Origin: Faucicola sp041855445
GTDB lineage: Bacteria; Pseudomonadota; Gammaproteobacteria; Pseudomonadales; Moraxellaceae
Reading direction: 5' to 3'
NCBI GenBank assembly: GCA_041855445.1
Contig: JBHAEG010000059.1
Span: 1-31,446 of the forward strand
Length of the DNA: 31,446 bases
Part shown: in pieces, positions 1-8,646 of the stretch
Numbering within the stretch: the stretch's first letter is position 1
Layout of the letters: every line of letters begins with the position of its first letter
Notes under the pieces: model-generated
The model's database searches: none
What the model was told of the DNA's origin: nothing
What the model saw: the letters and a program-made list of their open reading frames with translations, nothing else
Translations under genes and position numbers: made by a program

Positions 1-95
1 AGATTAACAGAATTTACTTAGAATAACCGAAAAATAAAACAAAAGATTTTAAATTTTGCTAAGATGTTGCTTTTTTATGGCAGACTACGAGAGCT

Positions 96-3000
96 ATGCG
101 ATTAAAACAACTAAAATTGGCAGGGTTTAAATCTTTTGCAACCCCAACAACTTTTCATTTTAAACATACTATTACAGCGATTGTTGGGCCTAATGGTTGT
201 GGTAAATCAAATGTAATAGATGCCATTCGTTGGGTATTAGGCGAGTCCTCTGCTAAGCAGTTGCGAGGCGGAGCGATGAGCGATGTTATTTTTGCAGGCA
301 CGCAAGAAAAATCTGCCAAAAGTCTTGCCAGCGTTGAATTAGTTTTTGAACATACTCAAGGTGATGAACATGGGCGGGGGGCAATACACCACCCATTAAA
401 CCTATATCATGAATTATCCGTTCGCCGTCAAATCAACAAAGATGGAAAGTCTGACTACTTTATCAATGGTACAAAAGTACGCCGTCGTGATGTGATTGAT
501 GTATTTTTGGGAACGGGATTGGGAGCAAGGTCCTATGCCGTCATTGAGCAGGGAATGATTGGACGGATTATTGATGCTGATGCTAAACAATTACGAGAAT
601 TTATCGAAGAAGCATCGGGAGTTTCTCGTTATCAAAGTCGCCGAGAAGATACGCAAAAACAGCTAGACACAGCTCGGGATAATCTTGTGCGTTTACAAGA
701 CATGGTAAGTGAATTAACCAGCCAACAACAACGCCTTGAAAAACAAGCAAAAACAGCCAAACAAGCTCAACAATATCAACAACAACTCGATGCTATCATT
801 CAACAATTATTAGTTGATGACTATGCCAATGCGTTACAAAAACAACAGCAGTTACTTAATATTTATGAGCAGTCACAAAAAGAATTTTTAATCAAACAAA
901 ATGAACTTGAACAATATAACCAACAACAAAAACAACAGCAGGAAAAGATAGATAAAATTCAATTTAATCAACAAGTTGAACAACAACAATATCAAAACTA
1001 TTGGCAACAACAACACCAAGCCCAAACTGCTGTTCAACAAGCAGAGCAACATATTCAACAACAACAACATCGACAACAACAACTTGATGATAATACTGAA
1101 CGTCTGCATCAGCAACAACAGCAAATTATGTATCAGCAACAACAAATTGAACAAAAAATCGCCCAATTACCTGAGCAACTTGCCGAATTGAACGACAAAC
1201 TATCAATACAACGTGAACAAAGTCATAGTGCACAACAACAACGTAAAAAAATTGTTGATGAAATTACTCAATTAATCAATCAAAAACAAGAACAAGATAA
1301 ACAACTTGCTGTTACTGAAAATACATTAAAAAACTTACAGCACCAACAAAACAAATTACAACATCAACAAAATCAATATCAACAAGCATTGAGCAAATGG
1401 CAACATGCTTGTAATACATTGACAGAACACAGCAGTAGTGAGTTAGAGCAGAAGATTTTATCGATTAACCAAACAATAGAACGCTTAGAAAACGCTATTA
1501 TCTATCGACAAGAACAACTGTTAGACCAAGCTGATGAAGTTGCTAGTCTTGAACGTCAATTTCGCCAACATCAGCAACAGCAACAAGCTTGGCAAACTGA
1601 ACAACAAACGTTACAACATTTATTAGAAAACCAAAAAAAATCATTAGAAAAAACTTATCAACAAATGAATGTTGTCTTGCCAAAACTGTTTGACCAATTA
1701 AAACTAAATGAACAAGGCAAAACTTTTAGTAAACATTTGGATAAATTGTTTAGTATATTTTCACAATGGGCATTTGCTGAAAATATTGATAAAAGTTTTA
1801 TTGAAACTGTGCAAAATGAATGTGCCGTATTAACAAATCTTGCTTTAGCTGAAGAAAAACATTTGGCATTGTTTGATAACCCAACATGGATAAACTTTTC
1901 TCAAATCATTGATTTTCCAAGATTATCAATTTTTAGCAAAATTTGGCTCAATCGTGAACCGATGGACATATCGCAAATCCAATCAATTTGGCAACAATTG
2001 CCTGATGGTTATTGGTTATGTGTGCATACCCTTGATGGTGTGGTGTGGTGGCTGAACAATCAGTTTTTGCTCAATTTAAACAATATATTACAACAACAAA
2101 AAGTCCCTATTATTCAGCATTTTAGTCAGCAGGCACGCATTGAAGACTTGCAACAACTGTTGGATAATCAACAGCCTCGTTTACAACAATTGCAACAAAA
2201 ATTGGCAGAAGAAACCATTAGTTTACAGGAATGGCAAGCTCAAGACCAACAACAACGCAATGAATTAATGAGTTTAACTAAACAAAAGCAACAGCTTACA
2301 CAGCAACAGTTACAGCAAAAAAATCATGAAGATAAATTACAACAAGAGAAACAACAGCTACAACAAGAACAAAAACGCCTAGATGAGGAGCAACAGCAAT
2401 TACAGGAAAATTTTGTTAAATATCAAAAAGTTTTGCAAGAAATTCAGCAAAAAATCGATAATATCCAACCTGTGTTGCAACAATGTCAGCAACAACAACA
2501 TGTTTTTGATAAACATCGGGAGCAACATCGACTACAGCAACGAGAATTAGAACAACAATATCAACAATTAAACACTCAGCTGACTAAAGAACAATTGCAA
2601 CTAGAACATAATCAACAACGTTTGCTACAGTTATCCGAAGAGCAACAACGATTACAACATGAAAAGCAAATCTTGCAAGAAAATATTAAACTGCAACAAC
2701 AAGATTTACCAAATTTACAGGCGGTATTTACCCAATATCAACAACAAGTGATGGATAGTCTACAAAGATTAGAAATTATTAATAATAAACTAAATAGTTA
2801 TAAACAAACTCAGCTAGAACAGCAACAACAGTTTGAGCAACAGCAACGACAATTGTCAGTATTACAACAACAAAGCTTTACTAACCATACAAATTATGCA
2901 CTAGCAAAACAAAATTTAGAAAAAATTATTGAAAGTATTCAGGAGCAATATGCGATAACAGATTTGAGCGGTTATCAGACCGCTTTGATAAAAAATCAAA

Positions 3001-3686
3001 GAAAACAGTTACAACAACAACAGCAACTGTTAAAACAACAAATCGCTGAGCTTGGTGCAGTAAATCATACAGCGGTTGCTGAATTAAACGAAGTAAATCA
3101 ACGACTTGAGCCTTTGACAGAACAAATTCATGATTTGGTTGCTAGTACTGATAAACTTAATCAGGCGATTAGTCAAATTGATAATCAAACAAAACAATTA
3201 TTTATGGATATGTTAAAGCAGGTCAATCAGGAGCTAAATCGGTTGTTTGTTCAGGTGTTTGGCGGTGGTCAAGCTCAGCTGATTTTAGCGGAAAATCCAT
3301 CATTATTGACGAGTAAAAAAGCGGACTGGCAGGCAGGTCTTGAATTAATGGCTCAGCCGAAAGGCAAAAAAAACAGCCGTTTAGCGTTATTGTCAGGTGG
3401 GGAAAAAACTTTGACGGCATTAAGTTTGGTATTTGCAATTTTTAAACAACAGCCTGCACCATTTTGTGTGTTAGATGAAGTAGACGCACCCTTAGATGAT
3501 GCAAATGTTGAACGTTTTACCAATTTAATTCGAGAACTTGCAAAAGAGGTACAATTTATCTTTATTAGTCACAATAAATTATCCATGCAAGTGGCTGATG
3601 AATTAAAAGGTGTCACGATGCCAATGGCTGGAATTTCTAAGTTAGTTAGTGTGGATTTACATGAAGTCAATCGTTATTTAGATTAA
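96..3686 (+). CDS. smc: Chromosome partition protein SMC
   Basis: The 1196-residue product is the ATPase of the SMC-ScpAB condensin, which organises and separates sister chromosomes in the nucleoid. The N-terminal head has the Walker A motif GPNGCGKSN (residues 31-39). Two long coiled-coil arms flank a non-glutamine-rich island at about residues 523-665 that should be the hinge. The C-terminal head has the ABC signature LLSGGEKT (about 1096) and Walker B CVLDEVDAP (about 1122). Length is normal for the family. The arms are extraordinarily glutamine-rich: 29 of 60 residues in 273-332. A possible extended -10 box (TGC TAAGAT, 57-65) lies just upstream. The gene starts a smc-zipA-ligA run typical of Pseudomonas and Moraxellaceae. 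Identity is secure; the hinge is strongly diverged. Confidence 0.97.
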   Translation: MRLKQLKLAGFKSFATPTTFHFKHTITAIVGPNGCGKSNVIDAIRWVLGESSAKQLRGGAMSDVIFAGTQEKSAKSLASVELVFEHTQGDEHGRGAIHHPLNLYHELSVRRQINKDGKSDYFINGTKVRRRDVIDVFLGTGLGARSYAVIEQGMIGRIIDADAKQLREFIEEASGVSRYQSRREDTQKQLDTARDNLVRLQDMVSELTSQQQRLEKQAKTAKQAQQYQQQLDAIIQQLLVDDYANALQKQQQLLNIYEQSQKEFLIKQNELEQYNQQQKQQQEKIDKIQFNQQVEQQQYQNYWQQQHQAQTAVQQAEQHIQQQQHRQQQLDDNTERLHQQQQQIMYQQQQIEQKIAQLPEQLAELNDKLSIQREQSHSAQQQRKKIVDEITQLINQKQEQDKQLAVTENTLKNLQHQQNKLQHQQNQYQQALSKWQHACNTLTEHSSSELEQKILSINQTIERLENAIIYRQEQLLDQADEVASLERQFRQHQQQQQAWQTEQQTLQHLLENQKKSLEKTYQQMNVVLPKLFDQLKLNEQGKTFSKHLDKLFSIFSQWAFAENIDKSFIETVQNECAVLTNLALAEEKHLALFDNPTWINFSQIIDFPRLSIFSKIWLNREPMDISQIQSIWQQLPDGYWLCVHTLDGVVWWLNNQFLLNLNNILQQQKVPIIQHFSQQARIEDLQQLLDNQQPRLQQLQQKLAEETISLQEWQAQDQQQRNELMSLTKQKQQLTQQQLQQKNHEDKLQQEKQQLQQEQKRLDEEQQQLQENFVKYQKVLQEIQQKIDNIQPVLQQCQQQQHVFDKHREQHRLQQRELEQQYQQLNTQLTKEQLQLEHNQQRLLQLSEEQQRLQHEKQILQENIKLQQQDLPNLQAVFTQYQQQVMDSLQRLEIINNKLNSYKQTQLEQQQQFEQQQRQLSVLQQQSFTNHTNYALAKQNLEKIIESIQEQYAITDLSGYQTALIKNQRKQLQQQQQLLKQQIAELGAVNHTAVAELNEVNQRLEPLTEQIHDLVASTDKLNQAISQIDNQTKQLFMDMLKQVNQELNRLFVQVFGGGQAQLILAENPSLLTSKKADWQAGLELMAQPKGKKNSRLALLSGGEKTLTALSLVFAIFKQQPAPFCVLDEVDAPLDDANVERFTNLIRELAKEVQFIFISHNKLSMQVADELKGVTMPMAGISKLVSVDLHEVNRYLD

Positions 3687-3823
3687 AGTTGAATAATGTT
3701 ACTAAAAAATCACTGTTATAGCAAAAACTGTGATGTATATTTGTTTAGCCTAGATGACGTTATTAACTCGTGATAATATATAACGTTTGTTAAATTTTTT
3801 ATTTGTAAAACAAGGTTGTCGCT

Positions 3824-4801
3824 ATGCCTATGACCATGACTCAATTCATTCTTATTGCTATTTCTGTGATTGCGATTATTTTTGGCATCTTTTTTATTAT
3901 TAATGGTATAAAAAGAAAAAATACGCCCACAGACCCAGCTTTGCCTAATCATGACTATCCCACAAAAGATGGTCTTCCAATTATTCCTGTGAAAGAACGT
4001 GATTTGGTCAATAGTAATCCTGAACAATCTTTTTCTGATACATTAAGTAATCAAGAAACTGCCATTGAACAGACAAAGGATAGCTTGCCGATTTATCAAA
4101 CACAACATGAGCAAGAGCAGGAAACAGTCACTAGTTCATTACATACTACAAAAGCAACTAGCGTACCAACTTATCAAAACACGCAAGTGAATATTCAGCA
4201 ACCCCAGTCACAAAAAAGTGTTGATACGTTTGCAGCATTGGTCAATGCAACAGAGACAATTGCTCCTGTGATACAAACTTATGATGAAGATGAATTAAAA
4301 ACAAATAATGCCTCAACCAGTAGCCCAATTTTGGATAATTTAATTCAGGCACAAATCGATAAAGACCAATCTAGTACGTTAAATAATGCAGAACGTAATC
4401 TAAATATTAGCTTAATTCCAAGTCAAGAAAATACTTATATCAAAGGCACAGATTTATTAATACTTTTTGAAAAATACTGGTTGCGATACGGTGCGATGCG
4501 AATGTTTCATCGTTATGAAGACAAAGAGTGTAATGGTTCTTTGTTATTTAGTGTCATGATGATAAATGATGAAGGTTTAGCATTTGATTTAAATCGTTTA
4601 CCACATCAGCTAATTTCAGGTTTGGTGTTATTTGTTGCTTTACCAAATCCACAAGCGAGCAAAGGTTGTGAAATGATGATTAGTCTTGCCGAACTGTGGG
4701 CAAAAGAGCTAGATGCTACGATTTATAATGAAAAAAATCAGCCATTTAGTGCAGAAGATAAATATGAAATGAAGGAATTAGCAAAAAATTTTAAATCTTG
4801 A
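3824..4801 (+). CDS. zipA: Cell division protein ZipA
   Basis: ZipA tethers FtsZ polymers to the inner membrane and is an early Z-ring component. The 325-residue product has the expected plan: one N-terminal membrane helix (about residues 7-27) with a basic KRK stop, a long low-complexity Gln/Ser/Thr-rich linker (about 30-190), and a C-terminal FtsZ-binding domain (about 195-320). An AAGG-type ribosome binding site precedes the ATG. It lies between smc and ligA as in Pseudomonas and Acinetobacter. The linker is poorly conserved by nature, so the call rests on architecture, the C-terminal domain and the neighbours. Confidence 0.9.
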   Translation: MPMTMTQFILIAISVIAIIFGIFFIINGIKRKNTPTDPALPNHDYPTKDGLPIIPVKERDLVNSNPEQSFSDTLSNQETAIEQTKDSLPIYQTQHEQEQETVTSSLHTTKATSVPTYQNTQVNIQQPQSQKSVDTFAALVNATETIAPVIQTYDEDELKTNNASTSSPILDNLIQAQIDKDQSSTLNNAERNLNISLIPSQENTYIKGTDLLILFEKYWLRYGAMRMFHRYEDKECNGSLLFSVMMINDEGLAFDLNRLPHQLISGLVLFVALPNPQASKGCEMMISLAELWAKELDATIYNEKNQPFSAEDKYEMKELAKNFKS

Positions 4802-4855
4802 AAATAGTCAAATTCATTAAAATTAACAAAATTTAGCTAAGTTATAGGAACGTTT

Positions 4856-6874
4856 GTGAATTTGGATACTGGAACTGTTATCGCTCAGATGCGAAAACTT
4901 ATTGCTCAACTACAACAGCATAACCATGCTTACTATGTATTGGATAATCCAATTATTGAAGATAATGAATATGACCAACTAAGAAAGCAACTATTCACAC
5001 TAGAAAGCCAATATCCTGAATTGATACAAATAGATAGCCCTATTCAACAGGTAGGTGACAAGCCATTACCTTTTTTTGAGCAGGTTAAGCATCATATGCC
5101 AATGTTATCTTTGGGCAATGTGTTTGATTTTGGCGAATTACAAGATTTTATACGCCGAATAAATGACCGACTTGCTGACCATCAACAAAATCCTGAGTAT
5201 GAAATTGAATTAAAACTTGACGGTTTGGCGGTGTCATTAATTTATGAACATGGCAAATTTGTCCAAGGTATTACTCGGGGTGATGGACAAACAGGCGAAG
5301 ATATTAGTCAGAATGTAAAAACTATTCGTAACTTACCAAAAGTTTTAAATATAGATATTCCTCGATTAGAAATACGAGGTGAAGTGTTAATGCCAAAGGC
5401 AGGATTTTTAAAACTTAATCGTGATGCCCAAGCCAAAGGCGAAAAAACTTTTGCTAACCCTCGTAATGCTGCAGCAGGCAGTTTGCGTCAGCTAGACCCA
5501 AATATTGCCCAAAATCGCCCATTAGCATTTTACGCATATTCAGTTAATCAAGGTTTACCAGCCGAGATTATGACTCAACAACAGGCGTTAAATTGGTTAA
5601 AGCAATTAGGGTTTAGCATTAGTGATGTACAAGTTGTTAAAACTGCCAATGAATTACAAGACTACTATCAATCCATTATTAAGAAACGAGCGAATTTGCC
5701 TTTTGAAATTGATGGTATTGTCATAAAAGTTAATAGTCTTGCATTACAAGGACAATTAGGCTTTTTAAGTCGTGAGCCTCGTTGGGCGACTGCTTACAAA
5801 TTTCCTGCCGAAACAGCGATGACTCGACTCAATGCGATAGAGTGGCAAGTGGGTAGAACAGGACAGCTTACGCCTGTTGGTAAACTTGAGCCTGTTAATG
5901 TTGGCGGTGTGACTATTAGCAATGTTACGCTACACAATATTGGAGAAATTCAACGTTTGGATATACGGGCAGGTGACATGGTGAGTGTACATCGGGCAGG
6001 TGATGTCATTCCAAAGGTAACACGAGTTTGGTTAGAGGAACGTCCAGTCACTGCTCAAGTTGTTGAGCTACCCAAAACCTGTCCTGTATGCCAATCTGCT
6101 ATCATTTTGCCAGAGGGCGAAGCATTAGCACGTTGTACAGGTGGTTTGTATTGTCCTGCTCAACAACAAGAAGCACTCATTCATTTTGTCAGTCGAAAGG
6201 CAATGGATATTGATGGGCTAGGGGAGCGATGGCTGATTAGTTTTTTTGAACATGGACTGGTTAAGAATGTGGCTGATATTTATGAATTGCATCAACATCG
6301 AGATACCTTGATAACGCTTGAAAAACTTGGAGAAAAATCAGTAGATAATTTAATTAATGCAATTGAAGCGAGCAAACAAACTACATTACCTCGATTTATC
6401 TATGCGTTAGGTATTCGAGGCGTTGGCGAAACTACTGCCCAAAATTTAGCCCAATATTTTGGTGATTTATCCGCTCTCATGCAGGCAAGCGTTGAAAAAC
6501 TACAAGAAACACCTGATGTTGGTGAAATTACTGCTAATTTAATTTATGAATTTTTCCAAGCAGAACATAATCAACAAATTATCCAGCGTCTATTATCAGC
6601 AAATATTCAATGGCAAGCCCCAAATCAACAATCTATCGCTAATCAACCATTAAAAGGACAAAGCTGGGTTATTACAGGTACATTATCAAGCATGGGACGA
6701 GATGAAGCTAAAGCAAAATTACAAGCATTAGGAGCAAAAGTTTCAGGTAGTATTTCTAGTAAAACTACAGCATTATTGGCAGGCGACAAGGCGGGGAGTA
6801 AGCTGGCAAAAGCTGAAAGCTTAGGGGTTAAAATTGTTCATGAAACTAGTTTTTTAGCTATGCTTGAAGCATAG
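4856..6874 (+). CDS. ligA: NAD-dependent DNA ligase LigA
   Basis: LigA seals nicks during replication and repair using NAD+. The 672-residue product has the Ia domain, the adenylation domain with catalytic Lys120 in the KLDG motif, the OB fold, a four-cysteine zinc finger beginning CPVCQ at about residue 409, helix-hairpin-helix repeats (about 445-580) and a C-terminal BRCT domain (about 595-672). Length matches the family. The start is GTG, supported by AGGA at 4846-4849 with 6 nt spacing. No terminator separates it from zipA 54 bp upstream, so co-transcription is likely. A perfect hairpin spans the stop codon. Confidence 0.98.
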   Translation: MNLDTGTVIAQMRKLIAQLQQHNHAYYVLDNPIIEDNEYDQLRKQLFTLESQYPELIQIDSPIQQVGDKPLPFFEQVKHHMPMLSLGNVFDFGELQDFIRRINDRLADHQQNPEYEIELKLDGLAVSLIYEHGKFVQGITRGDGQTGEDISQNVKTIRNLPKVLNIDIPRLEIRGEVLMPKAGFLKLNRDAQAKGEKTFANPRNAAAGSLRQLDPNIAQNRPLAFYAYSVNQGLPAEIMTQQQALNWLKQLGFSISDVQVVKTANELQDYYQSIIKKRANLPFEIDGIVIKVNSLALQGQLGFLSREPRWATAYKFPAETAMTRLNAIEWQVGRTGQLTPVGKLEPVNVGGVTISNVTLHNIGEIQRLDIRAGDMVSVHRAGDVIPKVTRVWLEERPVTAQVVELPKTCPVCQSAIILPEGEALARCTGGLYCPAQQQEALIHFVSRKAMDIDGLGERWLISFFEHGLVKNVADIYELHQHRDTLITLEKLGEKSVDNLINAIEASKQTTLPRFIYALGIRGVGETTAQNLAQYFGDLSALMQASVEKLQETPDVGEITANLIYEFFQAEHNQQIIQRLLSANIQWQAPNQQSIANQPLKGQSWVITGTLSSMGRDEAKAKLQALGAKVSGSISSKTTALLAGDKAGSKLAKAESLGVKIVHETSFLAMLEA

Positions 6875-6875
6875 C
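6857..6875 (+). other. Perfect hairpin over the ligA stop codon
   Basis: GCTATGCT and AGCATAGC form an 8-bp perfect stem with a TGA loop, and the ligA TAG stop lies in the right arm. No T-run follows, so this is not a standard intrinsic terminator. It could stabilise the 3' end of the mRNA or be chance. Confidence 0.5.
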
Positions 6876-6995
6876 AAAGAACGGTTACAAAATATTTCAT
6901 CAGTGTTAGTATTGATTAACACATTATCATGAAATTTGTATTAATATATAAGCATAGAAAGTTAGTGGTTATCCAATAAACATGAGGGTAAGATA

Positions 6996-7268
6996 ATGAA
7001 AAATACAACCAAAATCGCAGTAGTTTCACTAATTACAAGTGTCGCCGTGTTAAGCACAGGTTGTGCAACCACAAATACTCAAAACCGTACGCAAGGTTCA
7101 GCCTCAACAGCAATGAAAGCTGCGGCTGCTGGAGCTGCCGTTGGTGCATTAGCAAAAAGTGATGGTGACCGTGATGATATGGCAAAAGGGGCAGCCGTTG
7201 GTGCGGCAGTTGGTGCAGTTGCAGGGTATGCACTAAGTACCACACCTAACTATCCATATAAAAAATAA
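6996..7268 (+). CDS. Small glycine-zipper lipoprotein
   Basis: This 90-residue protein starts with a lipoprotein signal peptide (basic MKNTTK, hydrophobic core, lipobox LSTGC with the cysteine at residue 23), so it should be lipidated and exported to the envelope. The mature part is Ala/Gly-rich with two glycine-zipper blocks of the type GAAVGALA and GAAVGAVAGYAL (about residues 46-80), as in the YMGG/OmpA-type glycine-zipper families that insert in or span membranes. A good ribosome binding site (GAGGG, 6984-6988) precedes the ATG and a strong terminator follows, so it is a monocistronic unit between ligA and murG. Its precise role is unknown. Confidence 0.8.
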   Translation: MKNTTKIAVVSLITSVAVLSTGCATTNTQNRTQGSASTAMKAAAAGAAVGALAKSDGDRDDMAKGAAVGAAVGAVAGYALSTTPNYPYKK

Positions 7269-7291
7269 TCTGACATTTAATAATTACTATT

Positions 7292-7316
7292 AAGCTAGGC
7301 ATTGCCTAGCTTTTTT
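7292..7316 (+). terminator. Intrinsic terminator of the glycine-zipper gene
   Basis: GCTAGGC and GCCTAGC form a perfect 7-bp stem around an ATT loop, extended by AA/TT, and a run of six T follows directly. This is a textbook rho-independent terminator about 25 bp after the stop codon. Confidence 0.93.
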
Positions 7317-7393
7317 GCAATTTATGACAGAGAAAAAGCAGGATATTCTCGCCAATAAACCCGATGAAAATCATAGATTAACCAAAAAAAACG

Positions 7394-7402
7394 TGCTATT
7401 AT
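7394..7402 (+). promoter_or_regulatory. Candidate extended -10 promoter before murG
   Basis: TGC followed by TATTAT forms an extended -10 box. A weak -35 (TAGATT, 7374-7379) lies 17 bp upstream. It sits between the terminator of the previous gene and murG, where a promoter for the cell-wall operon is needed. Confidence 0.4.
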
Positions 7403-7455
7403 CTGAAATTTAGTCCCTATTTTTAATCGAGTAAAGCACTTCAAAGGATAACGTC

Positions 7456-8574
7456 ATGAGTAAATCCCCACATATTCTAATGATGGCAGCAGGCACAGGC
7501 GGGCATGTATTTCCAGCATTGGCAGTGGCTGAAGAACTGACAAAACGTGGTGCAGTTATTCACTGGTTAGGTACTCCAAAGGGTATGGAAAATGACTTGG
7601 TTCGACCAACGGGTTATACTTTTCATGCTATTGATATGCAAGGACTACGAGGCAATGGCATTGCTCGTTTATTAAAAGCACCAATGACGTTATTAACAGC
7701 CACGTTATCCGTTATCAATATTATTAAAAATAATCATATTGATGCAGTGGTTGGATTTGGTGGTTATGTCACAGCACCTGGTGGGATTGGGGCGAAATTG
7801 TGTCATAAACCCATTATTATTCATGAACAAAATGCAATTGCAGGCATGAGTAATCATTATTTGTCAAAAATTGCTGATAAAGTATTACAAGCCTTTGATG
7901 ATACTTTTAAAGAAATTCCTGCGAGTAAATTAGTTACTGTAGGTAATCCTGTACGTCAAGCGATAGTTAATATTGCCCCACCTGCCCAACGTATTAATCC
8001 TGCTGATACTAGTCCATTAAAATTATTGGTTGTGGGCGGTTCACTTGGGGCGAAGGGTTTAAATGATACTATTGCACCAACATTAGCATTGTTAGAAAAA
8101 CAAGCACAAAATGACCCTCATGTTGCAAGATGGCAAGTGTATCATCAATGTGGTAAAAATAATTTACCAGATACACAAGCTGTTTATCAAAAAGCAAATT
8201 TGCAAACCACTCAATATGAAGTCAAACCATTTATTGATGATATGGCGGCAGCGTATGCGTGGGCTGATGTGATTGTGTGTCGGGCAGGGGCATTGACTGT
8301 GACAGAAATCGCTAATGTTGGCTTGCCTGCCATATTTATTCCATTGCCTCATGCTGTTGATGACCATCAGACAGCAAATGCTCGATTATTAGAAAGTCGG
8401 CAGGCAGGTTTTTTATTAGCACAAAAAGATTTAACAGCAGAAAGTTTAAAACAAATTTTAATGAATTTAAATCGTGAAACTTGTCTTAGTATGGCGAACA
8501 AAGCAAAAGCTTTAGCAAACCCAACATCGAGCCAACAAGTTGCTGATGTGGTGATGCAACAGTTACTATTGTAA
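7456..8574 (+). CDS. murG: UDP-GlcNAc transferase MurG
   Basis: MurG adds N-acetylglucosamine to lipid I to give lipid II on the inner face of the cytoplasmic membrane. The 372-residue GT28 enzyme has the N-terminal GTGGH motif (residues 13-17), the GGSLGAKGLND loop in the C-terminal Rossmann domain (about 194) and the donor-binding motifs RAGALTVTEI (about 276) and PHAVDDHQTANA (about 296). An AAAGGA ribosome binding site precedes the ATG. It opens the run murG-murC-ddl-ftsQ-ftsA-ftsZ. The earlier genes of the division cluster are not upstream here, as in Acinetobacter, where the cluster is split. Confidence 0.97.
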   Translation: MSKSPHILMMAAGTGGHVFPALAVAEELTKRGAVIHWLGTPKGMENDLVRPTGYTFHAIDMQGLRGNGIARLLKAPMTLLTATLSVINIIKNNHIDAVVGFGGYVTAPGGIGAKLCHKPIIIHEQNAIAGMSNHYLSKIADKVLQAFDDTFKEIPASKLVTVGNPVRQAIVNIAPPAQRINPADTSPLKLLVVGGSLGAKGLNDTIAPTLALLEKQAQNDPHVARWQVYHQCGKNNLPDTQAVYQKANLQTTQYEVKPFIDDMAAAYAWADVIVCRAGALTVTEIANVGLPAIFIPLPHAVDDHQTANARLLESRQAGFLLAQKDLTAESLKQILMNLNRETCLSMANKAKALANPTSSQQVADVVMQQLLL

Positions 8575-8646
8575 TTGCTATTGTCGTGATATTTTACTGA
8601 ATTTTTATTTTTTTTACTGTTTTTATGAAAAAAGTCGAGAAATCTA

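Noticed and set aside
888..1166. Leucine-rich open frame on the - strand inside smc
   Set aside because: It is the complement of CAA/CAG glutamine codons (TTG/CTG), has no ribosome binding site and sits in a certain gene.
976..1191. Asparagine-rich open frame on the + strand inside smc
   Set aside because: It is the shifted reading of CAA repeats (AAC), not an independent gene.
8608..8615. T8 tract between murG and murC as a terminator
   Set aside because: No stem precedes it, and the genes belong to one operon.
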